Assembly (NCBI RefSeq): GCF_018119405.1
Contig: NZ_JAGPWC010000012.1
Coordinates: 29,475-93,474 of the forward strand
DNA from: Massilia sp. ST3
GTDB lineage: Bacteria; Pseudomonadota; Gammaproteobacteria; Burkholderiales; Burkholderiaceae_D
Direction of reading: 5' to 3'
Length of the DNA stretch: 64,000 nt
The position numbers and the translations under genes were made by a program. This document shows positions 53,280 through 62,788 of the stretch, piece after piece. Position 1 is the first letter of the stretch, and each line of letters begins with the position of its first letter. The notes beneath the pieces were generated by a model that was not told where the DNA came from, made no database searches, and saw only the letters and a program-made list of their open reading frames with translations.

Positions 53280-54158
53280 TCAGGCGAAACGGCCGGCGCG
53301 GAAGTCCTCGACCGCTTGATAGAGCTGGTCCTGGGTGTTCATCACGAACGGGCCGTATTGCGCGATCGGCTCGTTCAGCGGACGCCCGGCCAGCACCAGC
53401 AGGCGGGTCGGCGCGGCGGCCTTGATGCGCACGCCGTCGGCGCCCGGCGTGTTGTCCAGGATCGCCATGCGCCCGGAGGCCACGCCCTTGCCCTCGATGA
53501 CGGCCTCGCCGCGGAACACGTACACGAAGGCGTTATGGCCCGCCGGAATCGGCTGCGCCACCGTCACGCCGGCCGGGATCTCGAGGTCGAGATACAGCGG
53601 CTGCGTCGCTTCGCGCTGCACCGCGCCGTCCACGCCATGGGTGCTGCCGGCGATCACCTGCACGGTCACTCCACCGTCGAGCGTGAAGCGCGGCACTTCC
53701 TCGGTCGGGATGTCGCGGTACCACGGGTCCGTCATCTTGTCCTTGGCCGGCAGGTTGAGCCAGAGCTGGAAGCCTTCCATGAGGCCCTCGTTCTGCTCCG
53801 GCATCTCGGAGTGGGCCACGCCGCGCCCGGCCGTCATCCACTGCACGCCGCCGTCCGTGATCAGGCCCTCGTTGCCGGCGCTGTCGCGGTGGCGCATGCG
53901 GCCGTGCAGCATGTAGGTGACGGTCTCGAAGCCGCGGTGCGGGTGCTCGGGGAAGCCGGCGATGTAGTCGCCCGGCTTCTCGCTGCCGAAGGCGTCGAGC
54001 ATCAGGAAGGGATCGAGGCGGCGCTGCAGCGGCCCGGTCAGCACGCGGTTGATCTTCACGCCGGCGCCGTCCATCACGAACTGGCCGTTGATGATCCGCT
54101 CCACGCCGCGCGTCTGCTTGATCGCTTGTGCCTGGACTACCTGTACCGATTGGGTCAT
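53280..54158 (-). CDS. pirin-family protein
   Basis: A 292-residue bicupin with the pirin N-terminal metal site (PEHPHRGFETVTYMLHG, then HSEMPE): three His and a Glu that bind iron. Bacterial pirins such as YhhW act as quercetinases or quinone-handling oxygenases. It lies 44 bp behind the azoreductase gene, so the two form a quinone/flavonoid-response operon with the divergent LysR regulator. Confidence 0.92.
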   Translation of the reverse strand: MTQSVQVVQAQAIKQTRGVERIINGQFVMDGAGVKINRVLTGPLQRRLDPFLMLDAFGSEKPGDYIAGFPEHPHRGFETVTYMLHGRMRHRDSAGNEGLITDGGVQWMTAGRGVAHSEMPEQNEGLMEGFQLWLNLPAKDKMTDPWYRDIPTEEVPRFTLDGGVTVQVIAGSTHGVDGAVQREATQPLYLDLEIPAGVTVAQPIPAGHNAFVYVFRGEAVIEGKGVASGRMAILDNTPGADGVRIKAAAPTRLLVLAGRPLNEPIAQYGPFVMNTQDQLYQAVEDFRAGRFA

Positions 54159-54202
54159 GCTGTTCTCCTAGTGAGCTTGCGCCGCCATGCCGGCGGAAGG
54201 GA

Positions 54203-54799
54203 TTATGCCAGGGCTGCTTCCACCGCTTCGTTGGCCGCCGCCTGGCCCTTGCCGACGGCGTCCGGGCCCATCGCCATGCCCGACGAGTAGATGAAGGTGT
54301 GGTCGGTCAGGCCCAGGAAGTTCAACAGGGTGCGCATCTGCGGCACTTGCGGGTCGGCTTCCACCGGGTAGACGCCGCCGCGCGAGGTGGCCACGTAGAC
54401 CTTCTTGTTCTTCAGCAGGCCTTCAGGGCCGGTCTCGGTGTAGCGGAAGGTCACGCCTGCACGGGCGATGGCGTCGAACCAGCCCTTCAGCTGCACCGGC
54501 ATGCTGAAGTTGTACATCGGCGCGCCGATCACGATCACGTCGGCGGCCTGGGCTTCGGCGATCAGGGCGTCATCCAGGGCCACGCGCGCCGCCTGTTCCG
54601 GGGTGCGCTGGTCGGCCGGGGTGAACAGGGCGCCGACGGCCGGGCCGTCCAGCAGCGGGTGCGGGTTGGCGCCGAAGTCGCGGCGCACGACGGTCGCGTC
54701 CGGGTTCGCGGCCAGCAGCTTGTCGACGATCTGGCGGGTGACGCGGGTCGATTCCGAATCGTTGCCACGGACGCTGGAGGTGATGTGCAGGATGTTCAT
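54203..54799 (-). CDS. azoR: FMN-dependent NADH-azoreductase
   Basis: A 198-residue flavodoxin-like enzyme. FMN-binding features of AzoR are visible: SSVRGNDSESTRV (phosphate loop), APMYNFSMPVQLKGWFD and SRGGVY. It reduces quinones and azo dyes by two-electron transfer with NADH. A clear AAAGGGA site precedes the ATG. First gene of an operon with pirin; a palindromic operator lies 74 bp upstream. Confidence 0.93.
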   Translation of the reverse strand: MNILHITSSVRGNDSESTRVTRQIVDKLLAANPDATVVRRDFGANPHPLLDGPAVGALFTPADQRTPEQAARVALDDALIAEAQAADVIVIGAPMYNFSMPVQLKGWFDAIARAGVTFRYTETGPEGLLKNKKVYVATSRGGVYPVEADPQVPQMRTLLNFLGLTDHTFIYSSGMAMGPDAVGKGQAAANEAVEAALA

Positions 54800-54872
54800 G
54801 GTGTGTCCCTTTCGTTTCCAAGAAAAGTTTCGATGGACACACTTTAGCAATCCCAAAACCAATGCGGAAGAC

Positions 54873-54898
54873 AGTAGAATGGATAACATTATCCTACT
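54873..54898. promoter_or_regulatory. palindromic operator between azoR and LysR gene
   Basis: AGTAGAATGGATAA-CA-TTATCCTACT: the inner GGATAA/TTATCC is a perfect 6-bp inverted repeat and the outer AGTAG/CTACT also pairs with a small offset. It sits 12 bp before the LysR start codon in the shared 111-bp intergenic region, as expected for a LysR-type operator controlling both directions. Confidence 0.68.
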
Positions 54899-54910
54899 GG
54901 TGGAACAATC

Positions 54911-55864
54911 ATGGATGTGGAACCCAACGATTTGCTGCTCTTTGCCCGGATTGTCGAGGCGGGCAGTTTCAGCCGCGCGGCCGAGCGCCTGGACCAGCCC
55001 AAGTCGACCGTCTCGCGCCGCCTGGCCCTGCTGGAAGAGCGCCTGGGCGAACGCCTGCTGCAGCGGACCACGCGCCGCCTGGTGGTGACGGAATTCGGCG
55101 CCATCCTGCTGGAACACGCGCGGCGCGTGGCCGACGAGGTCGAGGCGGCGGGCGCCCTGGCCCAGCACCGGCAGCTCGAGCCGAGCGGCAAGCTGCGCGT
55201 CTCGGCGCCCTCGGACTTCGCCAACGCGGGCCTGAACGAGGTGGTGGCGCGCTACCTGGCGCGCTATCCGATGGTGAGCATCGAGATGGACTTGTCGCCG
55301 CGCCGGGTCGACCTGGTGGCGGAAAACTTCGACATCGCGATCCGCATGGGCGACCTGCCGGACGACGCCACCCTGAGCGCGCGTCCGATCACCTTGGAAC
55401 GGCCGGCCCTGTACGCCTCGCCCAGCTACCTGGCGCAGCACGGCATTCCCGAGCATCCGGACGACCTGCTCAGCCACGACGTGCTGTGCATCCTGAGCCG
55501 CTACGGCGGCTCGGCGCCCTGGGTGCTCTTGCGCGGCAAGGTGCGCTGGGAGCGCGCGCTGCCGGCGCGCGCCACGGCGAACTCTCCCGACCTGCTGGCG
55601 CGCATCGCCGCGCGCGGCACGGGCATCGCGATCAGCTCGGAGCTGTTCGCCGAGCCTTATTTGCAGACGGGAGAACTGGTACGGGTGCTGCCGGAATGGG
55701 AGATGCCGCCGACCAACGGCTGGGCGGTTTTCCCGAGCCGTAAGCTGATGCCCGCCAAGACGCGGGTCTTCCTGGAACTGGTCGGGGCGATGTGCCGCGA
55801 GGCCGGCCACGACCCCCTGATGGGCGTGCGCGCAGCGGCCGTTGCGGAGGATGGCGCCGCTTAA
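54911..55864 (+). CDS. LysR-family regulator of azoR-pirin
   Basis: A 317-residue LysR protein with an N-terminal HTH (AGSFSRAAERLDQPKSTVSR) and a C-terminal effector domain (from about 90; DLLARIAARGTGIAISSELF). It is divergent from azoR with an operator between. LysR regulators of this layout commonly activate the neighbouring azoreductase/quinone reductase on exposure to quinones; that is inference here. Its last 4 bases overlap the end of the convergent psd gene. Confidence 0.9.
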   Translation: MDVEPNDLLLFARIVEAGSFSRAAERLDQPKSTVSRRLALLEERLGERLLQRTTRRLVVTEFGAILLEHARRVADEVEAAGALAQHRQLEPSGKLRVSAPSDFANAGLNEVVARYLARYPMVSIEMDLSPRRVDLVAENFDIAIRMGDLPDDATLSARPITLERPALYASPSYLAQHGIPEHPDDLLSHDVLCILSRYGGSAPWVLLRGKVRWERALPARATANSPDLLARIAARGTGIAISSELFAEPYLQTGELVRVLPEWEMPPTNGWAVFPSRKLMPAKTRVFLELVGAMCREAGHDPLMGVRAAAVAEDGAA

Positions 55865-56712
55865 GTCTTGTGGCGGTTGCCCATCGACTCGCCCAGGCGC
55901 ACCGGGCGCTCGGGCGACCAGTCGGCGTTGAAGGCGATCGACCCGCGGCGGAACAGCATGACGACGGTGGAACCGAGCAGGAAGCGGCCCATCTCCTCGC
56001 CTTTCTTGAGCACCACCGTCTGGTGGTCGTAGTTCCACTCGAAGATGCGCGGCATGCGCGGCGGATTGACCACGCCGTGCCAGACCGTCGCCATGCTGCC
56101 GACGATGGTCGCGCCGACCAGGGTCATCACGAAGGGGCCGTGCTCTTCCGACTCGAACACGCAGACCACGCGCTCGTTGCGGGCGAACAGGCCCGGCACG
56201 CCGCGCGCCGTGGTCGGATTCACCGAGAACAGCTTGCCCGGCACGTAGATCATGCGGGTCAGGCGGCCGTCGCAGGGCATGTGGATGCGGTGGTAGTCCT
56301 TCGGGCTCAGGTAGAGGTTGGCGAAGTGGCCGTGCTGGAAGTTCGCGGCCAGCTTCTCGTCGCCGCCCACCAGTTCCGCGGTGGTGAACTTGTGGCCCTT
56401 GGCCTGGAAGATGTGGTGGTCGTCGATGTCGCCGAACTGGCTGATGGCGCCGTCGACCGGGCACACGAAATCGGCCACGGCCAGCGGGCGCGCATCCCCG
56501 CGCAGCGGGCGGGTGAAGAAATCGTTGAAGCTGGTGTAGCTGGCGATGTCCGGGTTGGCCGCCTCGTCCATGTTGACCCCGTACTTGCCCACGAACCAGC
56601 GGATCAGGCTGGTGGTCATGGCGCCGCCCTTGGCGCCGGCGACGCGGCCCGCGAAGTTGGTCAGCGCCGTTTTCGGCATCACATATTGGGGCAGGACTTT
56701 TATACGGGACAC
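55861..56712 (-). CDS. psd: phosphatidylserine decarboxylase
   Basis: A 283-residue precursor of an inner-membrane enzyme that makes phosphatidylethanolamine from phosphatidylserine. The self-cleavage site LGST (GRFLLGSTVVMLF) is present and generates the pyruvoyl group on the small chain. Conserved YLSPKDYHRIHMP and FTRPLR are also visible. A perfect TATAAT lies upstream at 56745-56750 on the minus strand. The gene stands alone, unlike the psd-pssA pairs of some relatives. Confidence 0.95.
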   Translation of the reverse strand: MSRIKVLPQYVMPKTALTNFAGRVAGAKGGAMTTSLIRWFVGKYGVNMDEAANPDIASYTSFNDFFTRPLRGDARPLAVADFVCPVDGAISQFGDIDDHHIFQAKGHKFTTAELVGGDEKLAANFQHGHFANLYLSPKDYHRIHMPCDGRLTRMIYVPGKLFSVNPTTARGVPGLFARNERVVCVFESEEHGPFVMTLVGATIVGSMATVWHGVVNPPRMPRIFEWNYDHQTVVLKKGEEMGRFLLGSTVVMLFRRGSIAFNADWSPERPVRLGESMGNRHKT

Positions 56713-56744
56713 GGTGACGGGCCTCTCTGCAAAAACGATCGCGC

Positions 56745-56750
56745 ATTATA
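56745..56750 (-). promoter_or_regulatory. -10 box of psd
   Basis: TATAAT on the minus strand, 32 bp before the psd ATG. A matching -35 at 16-18 bp is not clear. Confidence 0.5.
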
Positions 56751-56920
56751 GCGAGAATGCCTTAAGGAAAGTGCAATTCCTGCAGCATCATGGGCCGAGT
56801 GTACCGCAGGTCCCGCCATAGGGAAACGCGGTTCCGCGCGCCCGGGTAGCGCAACGCTGCCGCCACTGCGGTGTCGGTCACATCATGGAAGTCTTGGTTT
56901 CTCATGAAGGGAGTTTGCTC

Positions 56921-56937
56921 TTGCTAGGGGATAGCAA
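56921..56937. promoter_or_regulatory. palindrome upstream of TonB-receptor promoter
   Basis: TTGCTA-GGGGA-TAGCAA, a perfect 6-bp inverted repeat about 20 bp upstream of the -35 box; position fits an activator or operator site. The rest of the 307-bp gap between psd and the receptor gene holds no gene. Confidence 0.45.
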
Positions 56938-56957
56938 AAAATAGTTCCTCCTATATG

Positions 56958-56987
56958 TTTACATGCTACTCATCCATGGCATATATT
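56958..56987 (+). promoter_or_regulatory. sigma-70 promoter of the TonB-dependent receptor
   Basis: TTTACA, 18-bp spacer, TATATT, placed 32 bp before the start codon at 57020. This also argues against the earlier in-frame ATG at 56963, which lies within the promoter. Confidence 0.6.
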
Positions 56988-57019
56988 GTTTCCACATTTA
57001 TAAAGGAGACGAGAAGACC

Positions 57020-59197
57020 ATGCCACCTATTCATCCTGCATTTTCCATGTCGTTTGCCGCCCTGGCAGCGTCCCTGGCGTGCGCCGCCCAAGCCCAGGAA
57101 TCCGCCGCCGCCATAGCGCCGGCGCGGGTGGAGGTCAAGGGCACGGCCGCCGGCTACGACCCGCGCCGCGACGATACCGCGTCCCGCATCGTCGTCGGGC
57201 GCGAGGAGATTGCCCGCTACGGCGACACCAGCGTCGCCGATGTCTTCAAGCGCATTCCGGGCGTCACCGTCACCTCCGCGGGCGGGCGCAGCCTGGAAGT
57301 GCGGATGCGCGGCCTGGGGAGCGGCTACACCCAGATCCTGGTGAACGGCGAGCGCACCCCTAGCGGCTTCGCCCTGGACACGCTTTCGCCGGACCTGATC
57401 GAGCGCATCGAAGTCCTGCGGGTCGCAAGCGCCGAGTTCTCGAACGAATCGGTGGCGGGCACCATCAACATCGTGCTGCGCAAGCGCGGCGGCAAGCGCA
57501 CGCGCGAAGCCAAGCTGGGCTACCTGTTGTCCGAGGACTTCCGCGGTCCCAGCTTCAGCACCGAGGTGGCGGAGCAGGCGGACAAGTCGTCCTGGTCGCT
57601 CTCGGCCAGCGGCAACCACGACGGCCTGTCGCGCACCTGGGGCGGCAGCGAGGAAAACATTCGTCCCGGCGGCATCACCGACATGCTGCGCCGCACCCGC
57701 GCGGTCGAGGACGGCCGCATGAACCGGCTGAACCTGAGCCCGCGCCTGAACTGGACCCTGGAGGATGGCGACACCGTCGGCTGGGAAACCGTGTTCACCA
57801 GCGGCAGCTTCCGCAACCACGGCCACCTGGTGGCGACGGCCCTGCTCGGCCGGCCGCCGCAGACGCCCGACCTGCATACCTTCGGCGAGTTCGACGACAG
57901 GATGCTGACGTCGAATCTCCAGTGGACCCGCGACACCGCGGCCGGCACCAAGCTCGAGCTCAAGCTAGGCGCCGAATGGTCGTCGCGCAAGATGTTCGTG
58001 CGCCGCTCAGGGCTCGGTCCGGACGGGCTTGCGGAAACCGACGGCAGCACGCTCTCCGACACCCACGCGCGGGGCGCGAATTCGACCGGCAAGGCCACAC
58101 GGGAACTGGGCCGCGGCCACCTGCTGGCCATGGGCTGGGACCTGCGCTTCAACGAGAGCTCGGACATCCGCGCCGAACGCGACCGGGTGCGTCCCTTCGC
58201 GCCCGGCCAGCTGCTGGACGAGCAGTTCCGCGCCAGCGTCGGGCGCGCCGCCTTCTATGCCCAGGACGAATGGACCATCAGCCCGCAATGGTCGGCCTAC
58301 CTCGGCGCACGCTGGGAAGGCGTGCGCACGCGCGTGTCCGGCAATGCCGTCGAGCCGGTGAGCGTGCGCTCCAGCGTGCTGAGTCCCGTCGTGCAGACCC
58401 TGTACAAGCTGCCGGGCCACGACGGCAAGCAGGGCGACCAGCTGCGCCTGGCCCTGAGCCGCACCTACAAGGCGCCGGAACTCGACAGCATCGTGCCGCG
58501 CCGTTCGGCCTGGGAGAACAACAGCGCCACCGAGGCCGACTTCGTGGGCAACCCGGCCCTGAAACCGGAACTGGCCTGGGGCATCGACGCGGCATGGGAA
58601 CACTACTGGGCCGAGGGCGCCATGGTCTCGGTCGGCGGCGCGCTGCGGCGCATCAGCGACTACACCAGCAACCACATCTACTTCGATGGTTTCCGCTGGA
58701 TCTTCACGCCCGTGAACGACGACCGCGCGACCATGCGCAGCATCGACCTGGAAACCAAGTTCCCGTTGAAAGCCGTGTTCGCGGAGGCGCCGGCGATCGA
58801 GCTGCGCGCCAGCGTGAGCCGCAACTGGTCGCGCGTCGACTCGGTGCCGGGCCCGGACAACCGCATGGAGCAGCAGACGCCCCTGACGGCCAACCTCGGG
58901 ATCGACTACAAGTCCGGCGCCCTGGCGCTGGGCGCCAGCGTGGCGCACCGGCGCGGCGGCTTCGTGCAGGTCGCCGCGAACCGGGGCTTCTACCGTGTCG
59001 CCCGTACCGACCTGGACAGCTATGCACTGTGGATCTTCAATCCGAACACCCAGCTGCGGGTGGCGCTCTCGAACCTGCTGGGCGAGGACAATGCCTTCGA
59101 ACCGAGCTACCTCGATCCGGTGCGCGGCCTGGAAAAACGGCGCTGGTTCTACCCCGCAGGCGTCAAGCTGGGCACCACGCTCGAGATGAAGTTCTGA
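57020..59197 (+). CDS. TonB-dependent outer-membrane receptor
   Basis: A 725-residue receptor with a signal peptide (SFAALAASLACAAQA), a plug domain at about 45-165 (ADVFKRIPGVTVTSAGG, MRGLGSGYTQILVNGERTP, then VAGTINIVLRK) and a 22-strand-type barrel ending in LEMKF. It should import a scarce nutrient such as an iron chelate, sugar or cobalamin using TonB energy. There is no signal-transduction extension at the N-terminus. No siderophore gene is nearby; the two transporters downstream are on the other strand. Confidence 0.93.
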   Translation: MPPIHPAFSMSFAALAASLACAAQAQESAAAIAPARVEVKGTAAGYDPRRDDTASRIVVGREEIARYGDTSVADVFKRIPGVTVTSAGGRSLEVRMRGLGSGYTQILVNGERTPSGFALDTLSPDLIERIEVLRVASAEFSNESVAGTINIVLRKRGGKRTREAKLGYLLSEDFRGPSFSTEVAEQADKSSWSLSASGNHDGLSRTWGGSEENIRPGGITDMLRRTRAVEDGRMNRLNLSPRLNWTLEDGDTVGWETVFTSGSFRNHGHLVATALLGRPPQTPDLHTFGEFDDRMLTSNLQWTRDTAAGTKLELKLGAEWSSRKMFVRRSGLGPDGLAETDGSTLSDTHARGANSTGKATRELGRGHLLAMGWDLRFNESSDIRAERDRVRPFAPGQLLDEQFRASVGRAAFYAQDEWTISPQWSAYLGARWEGVRTRVSGNAVEPVSVRSSVLSPVVQTLYKLPGHDGKQGDQLRLALSRTYKAPELDSIVPRRSAWENNSATEADFVGNPALKPELAWGIDAAWEHYWAEGAMVSVGGALRRISDYTSNHIYFDGFRWIFTPVNDDRATMRSIDLETKFPLKAVFAEAPAIELRASVSRNWSRVDSVPGPDNRMEQQTPLTANLGIDYKSGALALGASVAHRRGGFVQVAANRGFYRVARTDLDSYALWIFNPNTQLRVALSNLLGEDNAFEPSYLDPVRGLEKRRWFYPAGVKLGTTLEMKF

Positions 59198-59201
59198 TCC
59201 C

Positions 59202-60041
59202 TCAGGCCAGCTTCAGGGCGGCCGCGCCGCCCACGATCAGGAGGGCGCCGGCGACGCGCCCGGGGCCGACCCGTTCGCGCAGCACCAGGACCGCGATCGC
59301 CACGGCGAACACGATCGAAGTCTCGCGCAGGGCCGCCACCACGGCCACCGGCGCATGGGTCATGGCCCACAGCGCGACGCCGTAGGAAGCGGTGTTGGCG
59401 ACCCCGCCCGCGAGGGCGAATCCTGGGTGGTCGGCCAGGTAGCGCGGCAATGCGGCGCCGAGGCGGCGCCAGGCCAGCAGCAGGTTAGCGCCGCCGGTCA
59501 CCATGAACAGCCAGGCCGTGTACGCGGCGGGGGCGCCGGAGCGGCGCACGCCCACGCCGTCCACCACGGTATAGGCCGCGATCACGACGGCGGTGGCCAT
59601 GGCCAGCAGCACGGCCCTGCCGTTGCCGGCGCTGCCGCGCGACCCGGCATACACCGCCGCGCCGCCGGCGCACACCAGGCCGATGGCCAGCCACTGCCCG
59701 TCGCGCAGGATCTCGCCGCCGCCCAAGCCGGTGCAGAGCGCCACCAGCACCGGCGCGCAGCCGCGGATCAGCGGATAGACGTGGCTGATGTCGGCGCCGC
59801 GATAGGTGGCCGCGAGCAAGGCGAAGTAGAGCACCTGCAGCAGGCTCGATGCGGCGATGAAGGGCCAGCTGGCGGCGTCCGGCGCGGGCAGGAAGGGCAG
59901 CAGCACGGCGCCGATCAGGGCGGCCCCGCCGGTGACGGACGCCGCCGCGTGCACGGTGGCGCCGCGCGCCTTGAGCATGGCGTTCCAGGACGCGTGCAAC
60001 AGGGCGCCGAACAGCACCGCCGCCAGGACCATGGAATCCAT
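59202..60041 (-). CDS. EamA/DMT-family transporter
   Basis: A 279-residue membrane protein with about ten hydrophobic segments in two repeated EamA halves (PLIRGCAPVLVALCTG in the first, ALRETSIVFAVAIAVLVLRE in the second). Members export amino acids or other small metabolites. Its ATG shares one base with the stop of the MFS gene, so the two are translated together. Confidence 0.88.
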   Translation of the reverse strand: MDSMVLAAVLFGALLHASWNAMLKARGATVHAAASVTGGAALIGAVLLPFLPAPDAASWPFIAASSLLQVLYFALLAATYRGADISHVYPLIRGCAPVLVALCTGLGGGEILRDGQWLAIGLVCAGGAAVYAGSRGSAGNGRAVLLAMATAVVIAAYTVVDGVGVRRSGAPAAYTAWLFMVTGGANLLLAWRRLGAALPRYLADHPGFALAGGVANTASYGVALWAMTHAPVAVVAALRETSIVFAVAIAVLVLRERVGPGRVAGALLIVGGAAALKLA

Positions 60042-61291
60042 CAGCTGTGATGCAGCCGATGGGTGCGGAAATAATGGCTCGCCACGGCGATCGCCACCAC
60101 CTGCATGGCCGCGCACAGGAAGAAGCTGCTGCCGATGCGCCAGTCGCTCGACGGCAGGTGGCTGACCGCGCCCAGGATGCCGGTGCCGACCAGGGGCGTG
60201 ACGATCACGCCCAGGCTGGCGATCGATTGCAGGGAGCCCATCAGCTCGCCCTGCTTGTCGGGCGCGGTCGCCTTCGAGACGATGCCCTGCAGGGCCGGTC
60301 CGGCGGCGAAGGCCAGCAGGTTACACAGGATGAAGACGTACATCATCCAGCCCTGGGTGGCGAGGCCGTACAGCATGTAGGTGATGGCGCCCGAACCGAT
60401 GCCCAGCACGGCCAGGCGCATCTCGCCGAAGCGGCGGATCAGCATCGCCAGCAATCCGGCCTGCACCACCGCCGAGGCCAGGCCCACGCAGAACATGGCG
60501 ATGCCGTTGTCGCGCGGCGTCCAGTCGAAGCGGAAGGTGGTGTACAGCACCCAGGTCGATTGCAGCATCATCTGGGCGAAGGTCACCAGGGTGATCACCA
60601 CCACCAGGCCACGGATGTCCTGGCGGCGCAGCAGGCGCACCAGGGCGGACAGGGGATTCAGGCGCGCGAGATCGAGCGGTTCGCGCTCGCCTGGGGGGAG
60701 GGATTCGGGCACCAGGAAATAGCCGTAGACCAGGTTGGCGGCCGACAGGGCCGCGGCCACATAGAAGGGCAGGTGCAGGCCGGCGTCGCCCAGCAGGCCG
60801 CCCAGCATCGGGCCGCAGATGAAGCCGAGGCCGAAGGCGGCGCCGATCTTGCCGAAGCTTTTCGCGCGGTTCTCGTGGGTCGAGATGTCGGACGCGTAGG
60901 CCGAGGCCACCGACATGCTGGCCGAGGACATGCCGCCGATGACGCGCCCCACGAACAGCCAGGCCAGGCTCGGCGCCCAGGCGGTGATCAGGAAATTCAG
61001 GCACATGCCGCCCATCGAGTACAGCAGCACCGGCCGGCGGCCGACGCGGTCGCTCAGGGCGCCCAGCGCCGGCATGAACAAGAATTGCAGCAGGCCGAAC
61101 ACGGTCGAGAGGGCGCCGAACCACAGCGCCTGCTGCTCGCGCCCCTCCACGAACTGGCCCACCAGCAGCGGCATCACCGGCACGATCAGGCCGATGCCGA
61201 GCATGTCGATGAAGATGCAGACCAGGATGAAGTTCAGGCTGCCCGTGCCGGCAGGGGATTGGTGGGACGCGGTCAATCGGGAATCAGGCAC
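60041..61291 (-). CDS. MFS transporter, TetA/TCR-like
   Basis: A 416-residue major-facilitator protein with about twelve hydrophobic segments, motif A ([14 protein letters not shown], residues 75-90) after helix 2 and the [20 protein letters not shown] region of the TCR/tetracycline subfamily. Substrate unknown; a drug-efflux role is inference from the family. It overlaps the EamA gene by one base. Confidence 0.9.
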   Translation of the reverse strand: MPDSRLTASHQSPAGTGSLNFILVCIFIDMLGIGLIVPVMPLLVGQFVEGREQQALWFGALSTVFGLLQFLFMPALGALSDRVGRRPVLLYSMGGMCLNFLITAWAPSLAWLFVGRVIGGMSSASMSVASAYASDISTHENRAKSFGKIGAAFGLGFICGPMLGGLLGDAGLHLPFYVAAALSAANLVYGYFLVPESLPPGEREPLDLARLNPLSALVRLLRRQDIRGLVVVITLVTFAQMMLQSTWVLYTTFRFDWTPRDNGIAMFCVGLASAVVQAGLLAMLIRRFGEMRLAVLGIGSGAITYMLYGLATQGWMMYVFILCNLLAFAAGPALQGIVSKATAPDKQGELMGSLQSIASLGVIVTPLVGTGILGAVSHLPSSDWRIGSSFFLCAAMQVVAIAVASHYFRTHRLHHS

Positions 61292-61364
61292 GGGGAAACA
61301 CCTCGGATGGTGGGCAATCCGCCTATATTAGCATTGCGGCAATCCGTTCAAGCCGCGCATTTGC

Positions 61365-62024
61365 TCACCCATCGCCAAGCCACTCGGCCGCGAAGCTGGC
61401 GCGGAAAGACTCGAGGAAGGCCAGTCGCTCCTGGCCCAGCCGGCGGCCGCCCTCGGTCTGCATCTTGCCCGGCAGGGTCGCCAGCTTGACCGCGATGTGG
61501 TCGAGCGAATAGCTGCGGTCGTCGGGTGCGCGCCGCTGCGCCAGCGGATCGTCAGGGTGGGCCAGGCTGCTGCCCATCATGCCGGCGATATAGAACATGC
61601 GCGCCAGGCCGACCGCGCCCAGGGCGTCGAGGCGGTCGGCATCCTGCACGATCTTCGCCTCGATGCTTTGCGCGGGAATGGCGGCCGAGAAGCTGTGCGC
61701 TTCGATCGCGTGGGCCACGGCGTCCAGGCGTTCGGACGGAAAGCCCATCCATCCGAGCTGGTGGCGCGCCAGCTGGGCCGAGCGGCGCGAAGCCTGGGCG
61801 CGGTCCGGGTCGTTCTTGGGCAGGTTGACCAGGTCGTGCAGGTAGCAAGCGGCCAGCACTACCAGCGCATCGGCCTCGGGGTGGTGGGGCAGCAGCGCCT
61901 GGGCGTTGCGCCACACGCGGTCGAGGTGATTCGCGTCGTGGGCGCCGTCGGCGCCAAGGTGGCCGGCGGCCAGCGCGGCCAGCTTGGTGCGCCAGCCGGG
62001 CAGGTCGGCGGGAAGGGCGGTCAT
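61365..62024 (-). CDS. HD-domain phosphohydrolase (YedJ-like)
   Basis: A 219-residue cytoplasmic protein with an HD metal site: HDANHLDRV near residue 28, LHDLVN near residue 63, then KIVQDADRLDALGA. The pattern H...HD...D is that of the YedJ subgroup; they hydrolyse phosphate esters of nucleotides or similar. It overlaps the RNase H-like gene by 4 bp (ATGA) and so is translated with it. Confidence 0.88.
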   Translation of the reverse strand: MTALPADLPGWRTKLAALAAGHLGADGAHDANHLDRVWRNAQALLPHHPEADALVVLAACYLHDLVNLPKNDPDRAQASRRSAQLARHQLGWMGFPSERLDAVAHAIEAHSFSAAIPAQSIEAKIVQDADRLDALGAVGLARMFYIAGMMGSSLAHPDDPLAQRRAPDDRSYSLDHIAVKLATLPGKMQTEGGRRLGQERLAFLESFRASFAAEWLGDG

Positions 62025-62686
62025 GCGGGAAGTTCCGGTAAGGCAGGCGGGAAGGCGCGTTGCGACAGGGCGTCGGCCCGCGTGTTCTTGTGGCGCGGGA
62101 TCCAGCGCACGGTGGCGCCGGGCAGGCGCGCCAGCAGGGCGCGGGCTTGCTCGCGGTAAGGACGCAGCGCGGCCGCGGCGGCGCATTCCGGGCCGTTAAC
62201 GTCGTCCACCACGACTTGGCTGTCGCCACGGATGGCGAGGCTGGAGGCGCCCTGCAGGACGGCCGCCTGCAGCAGGGCGATCAGGGCGCGGTATTCTGCT
62301 TCGCTGCTATTGCCGTAGCCCGCGTCCTGCGACAACTCCACGCGCTGGCCGTCCGGACCTTCTAGGATGGCGCCGATGCCGCAGCGGCCCGGGTTGGGAC
62401 GGGCGGAGCCGTCGAACCAGGCGTTCCAGGCCGAGGCGCTGCTTCCGATGCGGCGCGTGCGGGCCGCATCGGCGTTCGCCTGCCGCGCCGCGGCGCGCCG
62501 TTCCGCGTGCGCACGCTGCGCCTCGCGCCCGGCCAGCAGCTGTTCCAGCCCCGCCGCGCCGGCGCGCAGGGTCAGCGTGGCGCGCAAGGCCGCCTCCAGG
62601 GGTATGCCTGTCCGCTCGGCGAGCTGGCGGCTGGCGGCGGCTTCGGCCTTGTAGGCGGCAGCTTGCAGGGAGGCGAGGTCGGTCAT
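62021..62686 (-). CDS. RNase H-like (RVT_3) protein
   Basis: A 221-residue protein with a helical N-terminal part (about 1-85) and a C-terminal RNase H fold. The catalytic residues are visible: Asp in WFDGSARPNPG, Glu in SEAEYRALI, Asp in RGDSQVVVDDV and Asp in HKNTRADALS. It may remove RNA from RNA-DNA hybrids, though such RVT_3 proteins are mostly uncharacterised. Co-translated with the HD gene. Confidence 0.85.
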   Translation of the reverse strand: MTDLASLQAAAYKAEAAASRQLAERTGIPLEAALRATLTLRAGAAGLEQLLAGREAQRAHAERRAAARQANADAARTRRIGSSASAWNAWFDGSARPNPGRCGIGAILEGPDGQRVELSQDAGYGNSSEAEYRALIALLQAAVLQGASSLAIRGDSQVVVDDVNGPECAAAAALRPYREQARALLARLPGATVRWIPRHKNTRADALSQRAFPPALPELPA

Positions 62687-62734
62687 GGCCCGAAGCATAA
62701 CCGGTTTTTACTGTGGCCGGAGGGAGGAAACGAC

Positions 62735-62762
62735 AATGCCGCCCGGTTGCCAGGGCGGCATT
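62735..62762. terminator. perfect 10-bp hairpin after envelope-protein gene
   Basis: AATGCCGCCC / GGGCGGCATT with an 8-base loop lies between the YXWGXW-type gene and the RNase H gene. It has no long T-run; it may act as a terminator or mRNA end protector. Confidence 0.5.
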
Positions 62763-62788
62763 CTCGTATCTATACCGGCGAGCGCTGC

